This document shows positions 34,834 through 48,186 of a stretch of DNA of 64,000 nt, one piece after another. The notes under the pieces are model-generated. The model was not told the origin of the DNA. It worked only from the letters and a program-made list of their open reading frames with translations, and did no database searches. This DNA comes from Tetragonia tetragonoides (taxonomy: Eukaryota; Streptophyta; Magnoliopsida; Caryophyllales; Aizoaceae). The stretch is taken from assembly GCA_038025085.1 (NCBI GenBank), contig CM076140.1:16636001-16700000 (forward strand), written 5' to 3'. The stretch's first letter is position 1; each line of letters opens with the position of its first letter. Made by a program: the position numbers and the translations under genes.

Positions 34834-37800
34834 TTACACTTGCCTGTGACGACTATTCAACAGAACAAAGTACAGTGGATCAATAGGAGCGAGTTGGAGA
34901 AACTGCCACACGACGTATGCACAGGTCGTAATGCTGAAAAGGAGGAAGAGAAAACTGACTCAGTTTAATTTGAAAACAGCATTGCTTCACTTGAAGTCAC
35001 CTAAATTTCCTTGAAGTTTATTGCAACATAGATGGAGTTTCTCTTCAAAAAAAATTACAATAGGAAGCCTCAATTTATCCTTCCCTCCACCAGTTTGCAC
35101 CAAAAGCAAAGATGATACAGGTTGATCACTTGACACTAAAGTCTAGAATCTTATGTCATGTTCGTAATATTTCAGGGTTGAATTTATAATAGAGAAATAC
35201 AATTAAACGAAAATGAGGATCACAACAACAGGCGTTTCTCCCCTCAGTCCCTCACCCAACAGACAGTGGAGGTGTAGGGCCATGACATTGAAAGCTCATT
35301 TTGTCAAAAGTTATATTGTTCTGGAAAATAGAGAGAAAGGACAGCATGTTCACATGGTATTGTATGCAAGCATGAATAATTGAGGTACCCAAACTAGGTG
35401 TTTAAGATCCTGAGCCTCTCGTGAGTGTTGGTAATGTGAACAACCAGTTACTTAAAAGACTGTAGTACTAAGATCACAAGAGCACAATACTACAGAAGAC
35501 ACAAGTTTGAGACAATGGTGCCGTATAACTGTATAAAGATGAAACATGTTGATGATACTTTACCTGCCAAAGCATACTAGAAAAATTATCCAGGCCAAGG
35601 CAACAAACCAACTTGATTCTTTATAGCCTACCCAAACCTGAAATCACATAAAGCAGCGATAAACCATGACTGTCCTAGATTAGAAAATGCTATTCCATGG
35701 TGTAATAAGCTTCAGGTCTATTTCATGCAAAGAATTCAGGAGTCAGTACACTGATATTTTGAGTCCATTACATCTCCTGCACACCAAAATCTACCGCCTC
35801 CCATCACAGGCGAACTTCAAACATCACCTTAGTTAAGTACACTATTAAGCACTGTATTGGCATCTATTCCCTACTGACATGTGAGTATTGCTTCAAATAC
35901 CATAACTGAATTGGTATCTATCTAACTGTCACTGTAATACCACTCACAACTTCTAGGAGCATCATTTACCACTCAACTATTTAATAAAGCAATCAAAATT
36001 AGAGAAAAGAAAGACAACAAGAATATGCAGGGGGGAGAGAACATCTGAGACTCATAAATAGATAACATTGACAGAGAGATGATGCTGAAGCAGTTTGAAC
36101 TTTGGCATACCGATATAGCTGTAATATTGATGTAGAAATCAATTAGGGTTGCAGCCATCCACCTGCACACCTACTAGTTGTTAAATTCAGCATGCCATTA
36201 AAACCTTCTATAAGAAAAAAAAAATAAAAGACATCTATATCAAAATATTTGTATTGCATAAAAGTTAACAATCAATTCTCCAGCATATATCTAAATTTTA
36301 CTTACAGCAAGCACAAATTTCGTGGCTAGACAAATAATTTGCTACTTAAAAAAAGAAGTTTGACATTATGTAAAGTAAAAAATCTTAGTAAAGAAATCCC
36401 CCTTTATTCATTAAAAAGGCTATTTTATGGTTCTCTTGAAAACCCTTCCTAGAAGGTCGGCCTTATGATCTTATGATGCTGAATGTGCTTACTTAGGTAA
36501 TGATGTATTTCTTTTTGGGATTCTTGAGTTGCTTAGCTTGGAAATGGCTTTGTAAATATTATTTGGTTACTACAAATTAATAAAATTATTTGATATTAAA
36601 AAAGAATTTGTAGTGCTGAAATAATTTGGCTTCAATGTGTCTTCCATAAAGTTGCCCATACAACTCTTTTCAAAAGATTTTCTAGTGTCCTATTTTCCTT
36701 TTCTAGATGTCTTAAACTGAGTGGACAGCTATTGAATGCAAAACATCTGGTTGTTTCTACTGTAGATCCTTTACTTAACATAGTTGTATATGTGGTTCAA
36801 AATAAGGATTGTTTTAGGGGGTAATGTAGACAATTCATATTCTGTTGACACTACACACATTACATATCTTATCTTTTGCAAAAAGTCAAATAGGAATGAC
36901 ATTACAGGGACAAGCAGTTCATCGCCCATGGATCAAAGGCGAGCTAATAACAAAATCGACAATTCCAGTCAACTTTTTTTGTCCATAAATCTAGAAAAGA
37001 CTAGTGTCTAGTGAGACTTGCAATGAAGCATTTGACCCAATTAAACAGTCCAAAAAAGAACTTAAAGAGCCATGAAAGATTTACAATGTTAATCTTGGCT
37101 TCACATGTTTAACTATTAAAGCGATCCATATCTTTGTTCTCTACTTACACATCCGGTGAATTTTTTTTAGTGCTTTTAGCAAGTGCTACCTGTTTTGTTT
37201 CTCTACGGAGGAGTCACATACCATGTTGATTGGTATGCTTTCTAGGTACTGGACAGCAGGACTGGTTTGTGATGAGCAGTACCACAGTACTTCTTGTCCC
37301 ATTTTATTGCATCAGTCAGAATTTGGATTTGCTATCCAATTCTTAACAGATAAGATAAATTTAAACAAAATAATGGCAGGGTATGAAAGCTTACGGTGTC
37401 AGAAGCTCCTTATGGAATGGAAAACCGTCATTTAGAATAGTGTAAACCATGATTACAAACATGAGGCATCCAAAGGCACCAAAGATAACTCTTGCAGCGA
37501 CCAGTTGGGAGGGGCTCCTCTTGACCACACCATCCCTGCGAAGAAGAAAAACATACACAAACTTCATTGTTTAGTAGGCAGCTAGTAACAAAGAAGGGCA
37601 TAGACCACAAACTCCCAATTGATCACGTAGTACTTTCACTTCCATACATACATTTCAACTTTTAAATAAGACTTAAAAGGAGATATCCAAGGAACCTTAC
37701 AAGAGAAGCTGTCTTGGAAGGATCTCAACAAGTTCGGATACTACGTGATTAGGAATAAATCCTTCTCAACCACGCAAATGAAGCACATCATTTACACACA

Positions 37801-40800
37801 TGAGAATAGGAACACTCGAAGCTTACATGGACCAGCCCTTCAATTTAACCTTCTTCGACATCCCACCAACATCGCCGAAGAATTATTGGCAGACCATGAG
37901 AGGCCTATGTAGATCATCTAAGATCTAACCCAGGACATACAGTTCTATTCCGATCCCCAACATATATACAAATGCAATGTTGCACATATTTGACAAGAGA
38001 GGCACTAGAATTTGGAGCCATTAAGCTGTGATCCAGCACATGCTGAATGAAGTTACATTAAGTCAGTTCAGCTTGGTTTTCTCTACAACAAAGACTACTC
38101 TGATGGAAACTTGGTTAGGAACTAATATGCATCACTATTTGTTGTCTGCATGGTCAATGAACGAGTCCTGCGACCGTTTGACTCAAATTTGATTTTTTGA
38201 AGGCTATTTACGAGAGTTAAATGAGCATCTGAATGTCTATCTTGGATGTATTTACCTTCTCCTGTTCATGCTTTAGGATTAGAGAAATATGAACTCTTTC
38301 AGAACCAAAAACAAACAGAGGCTCATATGGTAGGATACATTGTGCAGAAGGTGATATGTAGGTGTCAACATGATAAAGGTGTAGATGAATAGATGATGTC
38401 AAACACTTTGAAATACTATTCTAGAGTATAGGGCTGTCCTCTGTTTGCTTCTCGGATTTATTCAATTACAAAAGGAAATTGGAAAAGGTAGCTCTTTCCT
38501 CTAGAATCTATGGTTGTTTGCCTAAGGACATAATATTGGACCTGAATGATATCTTCGTGTTGCTATAACAAACCGAGGCCGAAAATGAGGTAGACGTTAT
38601 CGTTGCTGCACTTTTAGTATGATTAGAGATATGAATCTATACCACAGGGAGGATTCTAGTACTTCAGACATGACATGAACTCTCTAAGTGCTTATAGCAT
38701 AAAGCTTTCTCCTTTCTCAGTTCTCAGTGTAGATCTTTGACTCTTACAAACACAGGATTTGTCAACGGAGATAACATGAACTTCAAGGTCAATAACTTTG
38801 CTTTCTACTTCTGTACCTCATGAATATAGAACCAGCCCATCTACTACAAACTCAACACTGCCAAACACTAGTGTGCAAAAGCAACCAACGATCTTAGCAG
38901 AATTAAAGAAACTATGGGCACCTCGGATAGGTGATGTTGCGTGTTGAACACCACACTAACGCATGTCCAACATACTTAAGGCTTTTATCCTCTATAAATG
39001 GTGCTTCCCCATATCAATGTCGTGTATGTGTTGATGGCGTATTTGTGTCCATGCAATCTAGGTGCTAACCAGTAGCCAACTATAGTCAAACCTGTGGGGG
39101 GGGGGGGGGGAGGGTGTTTAACAGTTGCATGATTACAACTTTTTAATACAGATGCACAAAGCCAAAATTCTGATAAGGTAGCAGGCACAAGTAGAAATTC
39201 TTGAGCATGGTAAAAACCCCTCAAAGAGTAATTTAAGTTTAGCATGTAACTATGTAAGTTTTCAGGGTTTGTCTAAAGATTATAAGCAGATTTCTGGAAG
39301 CAATACTAAATCCAGCACACTAAACGCAGAGAAATGACGACATTGACATTTTGAAAACAAGCTAATGTACCCTCTTTACATAAAAAGAGAATCATCAAGG
39401 CAAAAGATAAACAGGTGATAGTTCAAGTTAATTGAGAGTGAAGCTCACTTGTCTTGATCCCGTAATAGAAGATGATACATAGGATCCTGGGAGGATTCTT
39501 CTGCTGAAAGCTTGAATAGTTGAATGGTAATGTATACGCATGTTGTAACACTGAAAGGAAAAAGGAACACATCAATATAATCATTGCTTGGCCGTGATAA
39601 ACATACTATGAACTAAAATAAAATGAAATTGGAAGATTAGCTGTCATATTCACAGAACACACTAGGATCAGGTCTGATCTCCAAAACCTCAACTACACCA
39701 CTGACAATGGTGAACCAGATATCAGAAGCAAGATTGTGAAACCCAATCCAAAACAAGGCACTTGCCTAATGAATTAATAACATTGAAACCAGTAAATAGT
39801 TGAGGCAAGTGCTAATAAAGCAAAAATGAAGAAAGAGAAGCATGCATATCTTTTTTTATTTTTTTAATTTTTTATTATTATAATTTAGACACTCTTCTTA
39901 TTAATGAATTAGCTTATAAAGCTTATAAGCAGACACGCCTAGAGCAGAGGAGCATACATAACTTCTGAAGCATATTATTTCTCCTCCCAAAAACAAATTA
40001 AGTTAAATTAAATAAAAAGTTATCAATAGGTTTCCAACATATTTACCAAGCAATTTAACAAATTAGGCAAGTTGTTCTGCAAGTAAAGTGGTAAAGATAA
40101 AGAAAGAAAAAGCACATGAATGAAGAAGTGAAGGTCAGAATTTCTTTGTTAGCAGGCCAGTAGCTCATTCCACAAGTATTATAAGTTATTCTAGTTGATA
40201 GTCAAGGATCAAATACGTCTGGAACAACATTGAAACTTTATATAATTAAAGAACATATGCTATCTACATATGAACCAACAAATTATACATGTACTGATTG
40301 AGATAACATGTAGATTGACCACTATTTTCCCTAAAGCATTGCAAATCTCTTTGTTAGCAGGCCCGTAGCTCTACAATCACAGCTTCTCGCCTATTCTAGT
40401 TGCTAGTGATAGTCCTGGTTCAAGGTACAATCGGAACAAAATCTAAACTTCATAAACATGAAAACATGCAATCAAAAAATGAACCCCCAAAAAACACATG
40501 ATTCCTTGGGATTCAGTGTTCTCAAAGTACTAACTTAGACATCAGAGTTTCTGGGATACTGGATATCATCAATCTGCATCTTGGATGTGAAAAGAACTTG
40601 CTCCTAAGAGATGAGTTTGTAGCCTCTAGTGGAAAACTGCAGGAAGCTGAACAAGTGTTGAGCAAATGGGGGAGAAGTTGTCATTTTAAAGTGACTGAAG
40701 CTTATAATTTCCTGAGAGAACATGAGCGCAAGCTGAGACATTGGAGAGTTGTTTGGAACCCATGACTATGCATAGACGTACGGTTATCGTTTAACAAACT

Positions 40801-43800
40801 GTTGCTCACAAGATAGCTACTGTTTGATTTGTTGAAGAGCAGAGGTATGTAGCCTGCAGCTAGTCAACATGTGCATGGTCAACATGTGCATGCTATGCAG
40901 GAAGCGGGAAAAAAAGTTGTAAACATCTTTCTTTGTTTATGATCTGTCAAAAGAAAACTCGCAGAGGGTGATGAACTGGTGTGGTATACATAGAAGACCT
41001 GTTAGTATTAAGGGCATGCTTGGAATGGGGGTAATGATTAAGGGGGTAATAGAATGAATTATAGGCTAAAATGGGAGGTGTGAGAGGTGGTGGGTGTTAG
41101 ATTTTGTGAAGAGGGTAATCTTTCCACCCATTTGGGGGGTAAAAGTTACCCACCCTCCCCCTAGGGTAATGCATTCCCCCTCTTTCTCCCTTTATTTTCT
41201 CCATTACCCCCTTAATCATTACCCCACAATCACCTCCATCTTCCTATTTTACCCTTTAATTTGCTCCATTACCCCCTTAATCATTACCCCCAATCCAAGC
41301 ATGCCCTAAGCAAGAAGAGATGGTTCAGCAAATTTCTCAGGGGAAGAAGCCTCTATAAAAGAAAAAAGAGAGCAGGCCTAGCAGCTAGTGTTTATGAGAT
41401 ATGAGCAGAGCGAAACAGCAGGGTTTTTGGAGCAAAGAACAGGGAGCCTCAACAAATAGTTAGACAGACTCATAAAAGTTACTGTACAATGAAGATACTA
41501 GTTGATGTCTTTGTCTCTCATTCTTGTGGTGAGATAGAGTGGCTAGTTTCTCCTGGGTATATATTGGTAATGGGCTTGGTGTGTGCTTTTCTGTACTTCT
41601 GGGTTTGCATAGGCCATCCCCTATGCTTGTACATGAAAGATGGAGGTTTTTTGCCTTGAGTGGATGAATAAAATGAGCTACTTCTTGCAAAAAATAAATA
41701 AATAAAACAACCAAAAAAAATGCCTATCTACTGGTGCGATATTTAAGGCATAGTTTTGAAAGTGTGGAAGCAGAAACTTAACACAAAATAATAACCATGA
41801 AAAGAAGGTGAAATGAACATGGAACAGCTTAAAACACAGAACAGATATTCAAAGTGGGACAGAAGTAGTAGTGAATTATCACAATGTCTGCTCTACACTT
41901 TGTTACCAAATGATAAGTTCCTCACACTAAAGAGTTTATGTCAACAATAAATGAGAAAGTTAAGTGACTGACGCACCTTCCCAAACATACGAGAAGAGTT
42001 ACCCAAAGAGCTGCAGCAAGCAAACTCGACTCCTTGTAGCTAACCCATGTCTGATTTAAGAAAGGAAAGGGTATAACGACTTTAAGAAAAAGTGGAATTT
42101 TCCGATGTTGCTAAAAGTCTAACAAAAGCAGCAGGAGAGCTGGGTTACATGTTAAACATTTAAACAGACCTAACTTGTGTGTGCTAAAGACGTTAACACA
42201 AAGATATTTACAATTTTCATAGCATATGCAATACTGTTTTTTTTACCAAATATTTAAATTTTTATAGGCAACTATGAACTAATGCCAAATCAAGCAAAAA
42301 CTGAACGCATAAGGCCCTGTAGCGTCCGATACACTCTGAACTGAACAAAATACCAATAGTACATCAAACAATCACATAACGAGGCTCTTGCGTGTTGCAT
42401 TCACACTCTTTGCTAAGAAATAGAAACCTGATTATGTTCGTTGACGGTTTATGGATATATTATCAAATGTATTAAACATAGATCACTGCGGATGTCAGCT
42501 AACTTGGCTAGTAAGTGGATTGTACCGTGGTGCCCCAATAGCTGGGTTCATAACCATCTACATCGGTGTGTGTGTGTGTCTCCTTCGCAGTTTGCGCCCA
42601 AAGAGAAAGAGAATAAAGAGACCACTACTCCATTTGCAAACCCAGGACACAACATCACATGAACCACATTTCAGTATGATTTCAAACTTGGGCCATTGAT
42701 GGTGCTTCAGCATGTTACGACAATGAAAATCTCCCATCAATGTTTGATTGAATTCCATAACTACAAGTTAATTAGAAAGAACTCCAACAAAATCCTCATC
42801 ATGTTCTGTTTTATCCACCCAGCAGGAGGAGTCTTCAAGCTTGATCTGATCTATCAGCTTTACCCACTTTCTGAATCAAACGAAGATTATTATGCAGGAC
42901 GGCTAAAAGATGCTGAAACCATTAATGAAGCTCATAATCAGTCAACTCTAGCATGGCTCTCGCTCACTGAAAAGTTCTTGTTATGATCAGCTCTATCAGT
43001 CAGAACAAAATAGTCTAATATTTTTAAAACGACATTGATTTTTTACCAGCCAACTTGGCCAGATTGTTGCAAAGTACATAAGAGGTCAAGCTTTTTTCCC
43101 AGCTAGAGCTGCTGTTGGAAACCTGCCACTGTCGAATCTGACAGTTGATTATTATGAAGCATCCATAAACTTCAACCAATAAATCCGGAGGGCCATATTT
43201 GAAAAAACGGATCTATTGTCCATTGACTCCATAAATAAATGAGTTTCGGCTTCTTATTTCACAGCACAGAATTGCACAAATTGCTCTCTGGATCCAAAGA
43301 CGCGCCCTTCTATTCTGGGTCATCTGCCAGAAAGAAGTTCTGTAAGGGACCATCTTATGCCATATGATCAGGTCCAAATCTACTGCATCAGCATATGTAC
43401 ATACTACATATCATCTTACAGTAGTTCTTCGTAGCCTCCAGATTAGAAAAAAAATATGAAAAAAAAATTTTCACTCCTTTATTCCTACAGAGTGACACAT
43501 TGAAGAACTTCAATAAGGCTCTAGAGAGTCCTCTTTGCAACCTTAAAGTTCTTCTACTAAAAACTCAGCACCATAAATCACTTTGCGTAGACCCATATCA
43601 AATCACTTCTTCTGTTGAGTACTTAATGCGTACGCCCTCTTCCCATAGACCCATATATCAAATTCACTTCTTCTGTTGAGTACTTAATGCGTACCCCTGG
43701 ACAGGCATCAGCAAGAGTACCCTCACTCAGCCACAAGTCCTCCCAGAACTTCATTCACTCTCCATATCCACATACTTGCTTCACAATTTCAATCTATTCA

Positions 43801-45190
43801 CCCTGACTTAAAGAACGACACTGATAATGAAGGCAGATACATCTACTTCTTGCGTTTCTAAGATAACATAACCCAAGTCATTTCGTATCTACATTGAGAT
43901 TTGTACATCACTCCACTATACTTTGCAATTTTAAAGAGGTTAATAATCCTTCCTTGTTATCTCCATTTGTACATAAGTTGACCTCAAAGGGAGTAGGGGA
44001 GAGAATTAAAGTGAGGGTCATAATTAGTAACATATGTCCAATAAATGGATTTTGAAAGGATGCATGGACATATATATTAGTACTTAGATAGGTAATTTAC
44101 CAAACATGAGTGGCAGATTAGTGATATATCACAAAAATTACCGACAAAATTACTTGATAAGCCTCTTCACCAATAGACAACTACTGAGGATCATCTACAT
44201 TTCTAGTATGGAATCCAAAAGGTTAATTCAAGGATGGGATGTACATTTCATACCACTAAAACAAGAACGTTGATATAGAAATCTATCAAAGTTGTAGTCA
44301 ACCACCTGCAAATAGATTGCAAAAAAAAACATTATAGTCTACTACCAACATTTCTTTTTGGGGAACTACAGTTGTTTGAGTAGTGCAAAAAAACATCATT
44401 CCAACTCCACAAAATCTTCAAGCAACATTACATAACTATGAAGCACATGAACCGGAACTAAAGCAAATGCCGACCTTAAAAATCTTGTAGAACAATGCAT
44501 ATGTCTGAGCCATTTAATCAACCATTTGTTACGAATTCAGCATTTATTCATGAAAAACCAACTCATAAAAAATGGGTCACTACTTATAATAGTAGGGGTC
44601 ACTTATTATGCGCATTGACCCTCGTCTCAGCAAAAGTCACGGTAAGTAAGACCGCCCTATACAAGTTTTGCGTTTATTCATCATAACCACAAATATAAGA
44701 GCTTATAATAGCCTTTTTTAAAACACAAAAACTTCAAAAATCTCTTGACCCTACCTTCGCTTGAATTTTAAAGGGATAACACTTAAAACTTAAAAAGGGA
44801 ACTAATCAAAGATGATAAACCAACTAATTGAACTATCAAATGCTTTTAGGTCTAGCTTCTCAAAGTGTTAAGTAACTAACAAACCCTTTCGCTAACAGAA
44901 TCAGAAATGCTGAAAATACCAAAATAAGCTTCACAAATCTTATGAATTATGGAAATAAGCAAGACAAGGACAAAATTGAGTGCAATTAAATTACAATTAC
45001 ATAAGCTGAATCTAATATAATCATGATTAAGATTAAAATTATGTTTAAGAAGAAGAACTTACGGAGTAAGAACGTTTTTACGGAAAGGAGAACCATCAGT
45101 GAAGAGCGTGTAAAGGAGAGTAGCTACCATTAAACAGCTTAACCCAATGAACACGGCTTTTAAAGCCGTCACCTTAAAACTATTTGCCAT
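34834..45190 (-). CDS. DUF1475 membrane protein, eight exons encoding a duplicated module
   Basis: Minus-strand exons: 45190-45063, 44305-44254, 42050-41977, 39550-39449, 37535-37395, 36162-36111, 35637-35564 and 34933-34834. All are GT-AG and in phase, giving 240 residues. The protein is two copies of one unit. First copy: MVATLLYTLFTDGSPFRK, WLTTTLIDFYIN, TWVSYKESSLLAAALW, VTTCVYITIQLFKLS. Second copy: MFVIMVYTILNDGFPFHK, WMAATLIDFYIN, VWVGYKESSWFVALAW, ITTCAYVVWQFLQL. Matching exons have the same length (52 and 52 nt, 74 and 74 nt). This is the plant DUF1475 family, with several predicted membrane helices; the function is unknown to me. A long AG microsatellite lies in the leader. Introns are 0.5-2.6 kb and carry a LINE fragment and a MITE. 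Confidence 0.9.
40495..41725 (+). mobile_element. LINE fragment in DUF1475 intron 3, containing a nested MITE
   Basis: ORF2-derived frame at about 40575-40765 (KVTEAYNFLREHERKLRHW then RVVWNP), then a 3' end with GAATAAAATGAGC and an A-rich tail near 41695-41725. A MITE occupies 41012-41306. I could not define a target duplication. Confidence 0.65.
41012..41306. mobile_element. Tourist-like MITE (PIF/Harbinger type)
   Basis: 295 bp with terminal inverted repeats beginning GGGCATGCTTGGAATGGGGG; the right end is the inverse complement with one or two differences. The 3-bp duplication TAA flanks it at 41009-41011 and 41307-41309. The interior repeats ATTACCCCCTTAATCATTAC. It has no coding capacity. 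Confidence 0.92.
43588..43694. repeat. Tandem duplication of about 46-48 bp in intron 2
   Basis: AGACCCATAT..CAAAT.CACTTCTTCTG through TACTTAATGCGTAC appears at 43588-43632 and again at 43647-43694 with a few small indels. Confidence 0.8.
44557..44685 (-). repeat. Dispersed repeat, TTGTATAAGACGGT family, copy 1
   Basis: Read on the minus strand: AACTTGTATA, CGGT, TGAGACGAGGGTCA, AAGTGACCC twice, then ATGAGTTGGTTT. The same order occurs on the plus strand at 61928-62080. It resembles short repeats I associate with Caryophyllales genomes; the class (SINE or MITE) is not clear. Confidence 0.65.
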
Positions 45191-45225
45191 TTTAATGCAC
45201 CCAAATCCCAATTCAGTAGTACTCA

Positions 45226-45226
<1 letters not shown>

Positions 45227-45265
<39 letters not shown>
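45227..45265. repeat. (AG)n microsatellite in DUF1475 leader
   Basis: About 19 GA units, 37 bases upstream of the start codon. Confidence 0.9.
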
Positions 45266-45270
<5 letters not shown>

Positions 45271-46179
45271 CGCCTTTTTGTTGTCAGTCTCAATTGCAGA
45301 GTACAAGAACATAACTGTGCCACGGAGGCTAGTTTCTTTGGTCCTCTACGGTATTCAAGTTGAACTCATTTTGTCCATTGACTAAAAAACAAATGTGTAT
45401 GAGCTGCCCTTTCAAGAAAAAAAATATGGAAAATGAATCGTACCTTACAACTTTTTTTTTTATATCTATCTCTCTTCTTTCTCCTTTTTCACTCTACCAC
45501 AAATACTCCCTGAAATTCCAATTAGTAAGGATACTTTTGTCACTCCTCTCACATAAAAAGGTTATAATATACAACCATTGTACAAGTATCATTGTCCAAA
45601 AAATATTTGTGTGTGTAAATTGTATGAGCTGCTTTTTTTTGTTGGGGGCATTTGATTGTCATATGTTCTTTTCTTTAAAATTTGGAAAATTTATGGGAAA
45701 TTATCCGATAAGATCAACATATTGCGAGAAATGGTCGTACTTGGTTCGCGCACGTGCTATATAAAAGGGGTGTCAGGATGTGTCGCGCCTTGTGTTAGTC
45801 CTGCCGAAAGTCATCTTTGTACTTTGCAAAATCATATAATTCGGAGAAGAGGATAACATCAGAATTGCTACTTTCAGATAAATATGCCAATTTTTACAAA
45901 ATTTAGACGAGATGTTTGGCTCATCACTCTCATGTAAAAGCATTTCAGATCATACATGCTTTTTGGAAACGTCGTTTAGAAGCATTAACTTCCCACAAAA
46001 TGTCGACAAGAGTCATACTACAGTGAGAAAAAACAACATATGGTAAAAGCATTGAGGACTACCTTAGAGTTGAGTTTAATAATAACTTGAGAAGGTATTT
46101 TGCCATGAGTAAACCCCTCACCATAGCCATTAATTATTCTAAAACAAATCTACAAATTCCGCATTTGACAGTATAAGCC
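45266..46179. other. Upstream region of the DUF1475 gene
   Basis: No gene or repeat is recognised. Short frames here lack any family features. Confidence 0.5.
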
Positions 46180-46792
46180 TGATGCATATGAGCATCAATC
46201 ACTTAATTATTTAGTTTATTTTGTTAGGATTCTTATTTTTGTTTTTAAGAATATTTATTTAATTTTTCAGAATTAGATAATTAGGAGTTTTAAGTAGATT
46301 TCAATTCAGTTTCCTAAATCTAGTTAGGTTAGGACTTTGGAAAGTTTCCTAGTTCTAGTTAGTTTCTTTTTATGCAAGTTAGGTTTAGTTTTTCCTATAA
46401 ATAGGGCTTGTAGTCTTTTATTTTTCAGAGATTGTGTTTATGAGTGATTGAGTTATTCAATTAGAATTTCATAAGTGAGCTTCTTTGAGGGGACTTGCGA
46501 GTTTTCTTTGTTTTTTGATCTTGCGAGGTTGGAGAGACGCCCAAGATTAATTTCTCTTGGTGTTGCGACTTTAGAGAGGAGTGATATTGTTTATCTTTTA
46601 TTGTTTTGTTCATAAAACCGAAAAATCCCAAAAAATTACGCATCAATTTGGTATCAAAGTCAGTTCCGCATACAATACTGTTCGTCAGAATTTCGTTGTC
46701 AGATCTGTTCAAGTGAGTACTTATTTTCGAAGGTAAACGACGTTCTGAGCAATACTAGTTAAGCTTTAGCTTACTATCCTCACCCTATTTTC

Positions 46793-46831
<39 letters not shown>

Positions 46832-48181
46832 TTGTTTACTACTTTTTACAGGAGGTTTTATATTTTCTAACGAGATTATTTTAAACCGATTCGAATTATT
46901 AACCATGCTTTGAAGAAGAGATGATGCAAGATTGGAGTATGTCCCCCCAGCTATCATTAAAAGTTAGTGAGCAAGTAATGAAAGCTTTCGAGCCAAGGAT
47001 ACAAGATTATTTCGCCGGACTTCGTACCGATCTAATGCAATTATTAAGGGATGAACTTGAAAGAAGAAAACAAGAAACTCAACCACATGAAGAGATAGAA
47101 AAAGAAGAGATCTTGATTCCCAAATAAGATGCAAAGTTTGATCTTGGTGTATTATGTGAACATCTTCATGTTGAAAGTTTACAAGAGAAGGAACTACAAT
47201 ATCTAGAGCAACTTGATTTGAATCTTGATCCTAATCAACCTCCAATATTCGATGAGTATATTGACGATGATGAAGTTTTTGAAGATGAGAGAAGGAATAT
47301 AGCGCAACAAAGGGAGGTCGAGCCACTATTTTTCAAGAAAGATCAAGAGCTGGAACAAAAAGATTGGAACTTTTGTTCATCTTATTGGCAAGATCCGATC
47401 AATAAATTTTTGGAGGGTTCTAACTCAAGACAACAACTTCTAAATCAGATTCAAATAGAACTCCATGGACGCGGTGGTTGTATTGCTGCAAAGAAAAGGA
47501 AGTGCTCCTTATTTGATCAAGGAGAGCCTGTAGAGCAACATGACTTGCAAAGAAAACTTCAAGGGAGCTCAAGCGCTGAAAGTGAATTCTCTCAAACGTC
47601 AAATTCGAATACGCATGATGGATTCAAGAGGCTCGTATTTGATCCCGGTGGTTGTTTGTTAGTTTTACTTTAAACAAGACCTCAAGATTCGAGGATGAAT
47701 CTTTTTAAGAGGGAGAGTTTGATGCATATGAGCATCAATCACTTAATTATTTAGTTTATTTTGTTAGGATTCTTATTTTTGTTTTTAGGAATATTTAATT
47801 TTTCAGAATTAGATAATTAGGAGTTTTAAGTAGATTTCAATTCAGTTTCCTAATTCTAGTTAGGTTAGGACTTTGGAAAGTTTCCTAGTTCTAGTTAATT
47901 TCTTTTTATGTAAGTTAGGTTTAGTTTTCCCTATAAATAGGGCTTGTAGTCTTTTATTTTTCAGAGATTGTGTTTATGAGTGATCGAGTTATTCAATTAG
48001 AATTTTAGAAGTGAGCTTCTTTGAGGGGACTTGCGAGTTTTCTTTGTTTTTTTGATCTTGCAAGGTTGGAGAGACGCCCAAAATTAATTTCTCTTGGTGT
48101 TGCGACTTTAGAGAGGAGTGATCTTGTTTATCTTTTATTGTTTTGTTCATAAAACCGAAAATCCCAAAAAAATACGCATCA
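46180..48181 (+). mobile_element. Complete non-autonomous LTR retrotransposon with AAGCC target duplication
   Basis: LTRs at 46180-46645 and 47720-48181 start TGATGCATATGAGCATCAAT and end ACGCATCA, and are highly similar. AAGCC flanks both ends (46175-46179 and 48182-48186). A primer site TGGTATCAAAGTC follows the left LTR and the purine tract AAGAGGGAGAG precedes the right one. The interior is about 1.07 kb with no integrase or reverse transcriptase. The ATTCGAGGATGAATCTTTTTAAG end is of the sort seen after Ty3/Gypsy polyproteins, so a Gypsy-related parent is possible. A run of about 33 A lies near the left LTR. Confidence 0.93.
46921..47673 (+). pseudogene. Unrecognised internal ORF of the non-autonomous LTR element, one stop
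   Basis: One frame of 251 codons is broken only by a TAA at 47125-47127. Before the stop: VSEQVMKAFEPRIQDYFAGL and a charged KQETQPHEEIEKEE. After it: PNQPPIFDEYIDDDEVFEDE, CSSYWQDPINKFLEG, and a tail FKRLVFDPGGCLLVLL. It is acidic and lacks a zinc knuckle or protease motif. It may be a reduced Gag-like or adaptor protein; I do not recognise a family. Confidence 0.5.
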
Positions 48182-48186
48182 AAGCC

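Noticed and set aside
42696..43140. Plus-strand frame in the DUF1475 intron with PAGGVFKLDLIYQLYPLS
   Set aside because: It looks faintly protein-like but is antisense within an intron, with no start or partner exons that I could trace.
46796..46828. Long A run as a retrotransposon poly(A) tail
   Set aside because: It lies inside an LTR element between the primer site and ORF, with no LINE or SINE body before it.
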